Source: Amorphochlora amoebiformis (lineage: Eukaryota > Cercozoa > Chlorarachniophyceae). From it: 64,000 bases of DNA. The stretch lies in contig BAAHQB010000069.1 of the NCBI GenBank assembly GCA_054601695.1, positions 310,001 to 374,000 on the forward strand, written 5' to 3'. Below are positions 63,359 to 64,000 of the stretch, piece after piece. Position 1 is the stretch's first letter, and each line of letters opens with the position of its first letter. The notes beneath the pieces are model-generated. The model saw only the letters and a program-made list of their open reading frames with translations, was not told where the DNA came from and made no database searches. The position numbers were made by a program, and so were the translations under genes.

Positions 63359-63457
63359 GCGATGTGATAAATATTACATAGATATATTAGAATATGTACA
63401 TATAACTTGTAGGTTTCCGACTCGGATCTACGCAAATCTGTAAACCCGAAGCTTGAG
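62559..63457 (+). CDS. Three phase-consistent exons of an unidentified gene running off the right edge
   Basis: Exon 62,559-62,668 reads [20 protein letters not shown] then [16 protein letters not shown] and ends in phase 2. Exon 62,909-62,927 completes an Arg codon and adds HEKHSE, phase 0. Exon 63,413-63,457 adds [15 protein letters not shown], phase 0, donor gtacat. Agreement across three short exons supports the chain. The product is strongly charged; no domain is recognised. An alternative frame of the first exon (two bases in) ends at a TAA near 62,660. Confidence 0.42.
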
Positions 63458-63634
63458 GTACATAACTACTGTTTGTACTTACACGTATGTTATATTACAA
63501 ATACACTCGAATATGTACGTATATCAAATTTTATTATATGCTCATTCTTATATACGCTTACTTTAATTACGTACATATGCCCATATATTATATATATATA
63601 TATATATATATTTATATTATATAATATATATATG

Positions 63635-63702
<68 letters not shown>

Positions 63703-63734
63703 AATATATAAATATATACATACTTATATATATA

Positions 63735-63767
<33 letters not shown>

Positions 63768-64000
63768 TATGTATATATCACCTACATACTTTACTTTGGC
63801 TTAGTGGGGACATATTTGGTAGAGTTATATATATATATAGCACATATACACACAAGCATACACGTAATGTGAAGTAAATATTTTAATATGCGTAAGTAAA
63901 ATCTAATATTGCGTATATATTATACCTATATACTTTACTAAAATGCAATATTTCGTATATATTATAACCTATATACTTTACTACAACTTAGGGTAAGGTT

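Overview
This is a eukaryotic nuclear window, probably from a protist. The genes are cut into many short GT-AG exons, and the introns and spacers are filled with long (TA)n tracts. TTAGGG/CCCTAA telomere-like blocks lie inside the window, and there are no operons or ribosome-binding sites. Combining tandem RCC1 repeats, Pro/Thr/Ser/Cys stalks and an egg-jelly-receptor (REJ/PKD) module in one secreted protein recalls stramenopile, alveolate and other unicellular lineages, but I cannot name the organism. Most long open frames here (Tyr/Ile runs) are only translated (TA)n.

Layout. (1) Positions 150-23,930, minus strand: one large gene, open at the left edge. I assembled 44 exons by hand; almost all junctions agree in reading phase. 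It has a signal peptide, a short PTS segment, seven RCC1 repeats, a PTS linker, seven more RCC1 repeats, a PTS stalk of about 230 residues, then a REJ-like module. (2) 23,931-24,716: spacer between divergent genes. (3) 24,717-24,869, plus: an exon encoding a very divergent histone H4 fold. (4) 25,224-32,902, plus: an RBR-type (RING1-IBR-RING2) E3 ubiquitin ligase in nine exons, including two tiny ones. (5) 32,903-43,427: mostly simple repeats, a CTAG-rich island, a tRNA-like SINE, telomere-like blocks and one possible 60-residue minus-strand gene. (6) 43,428-56,602, minus: an ankyrin-repeat gene with a basic Ser/Pro linker and a charged helical C-terminus. Its stop codon lies in a telomere-like block. 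(7) 56,603-64,000: repeats with scattered coding-like segments, including a phase-consistent chain of plus-strand exons at 62,559-63,457 that runs off the right edge.

The genes do not look like one pathway. The large minus-strand protein should be secreted or on the cell surface, the H4-like and RBR products should be intracellular, and the ankyrin product looks like a scaffold. The strongest candidate for something new is the double seven-repeat RCC1 ectodomain joined to a REJ module. Next come the divergent H4 exon beside an RBR ligase and the way (TA)n arrays coincide with splice sites. Exon coordinates are manual calls from splice signals, frame and domain continuity, without transcripts.
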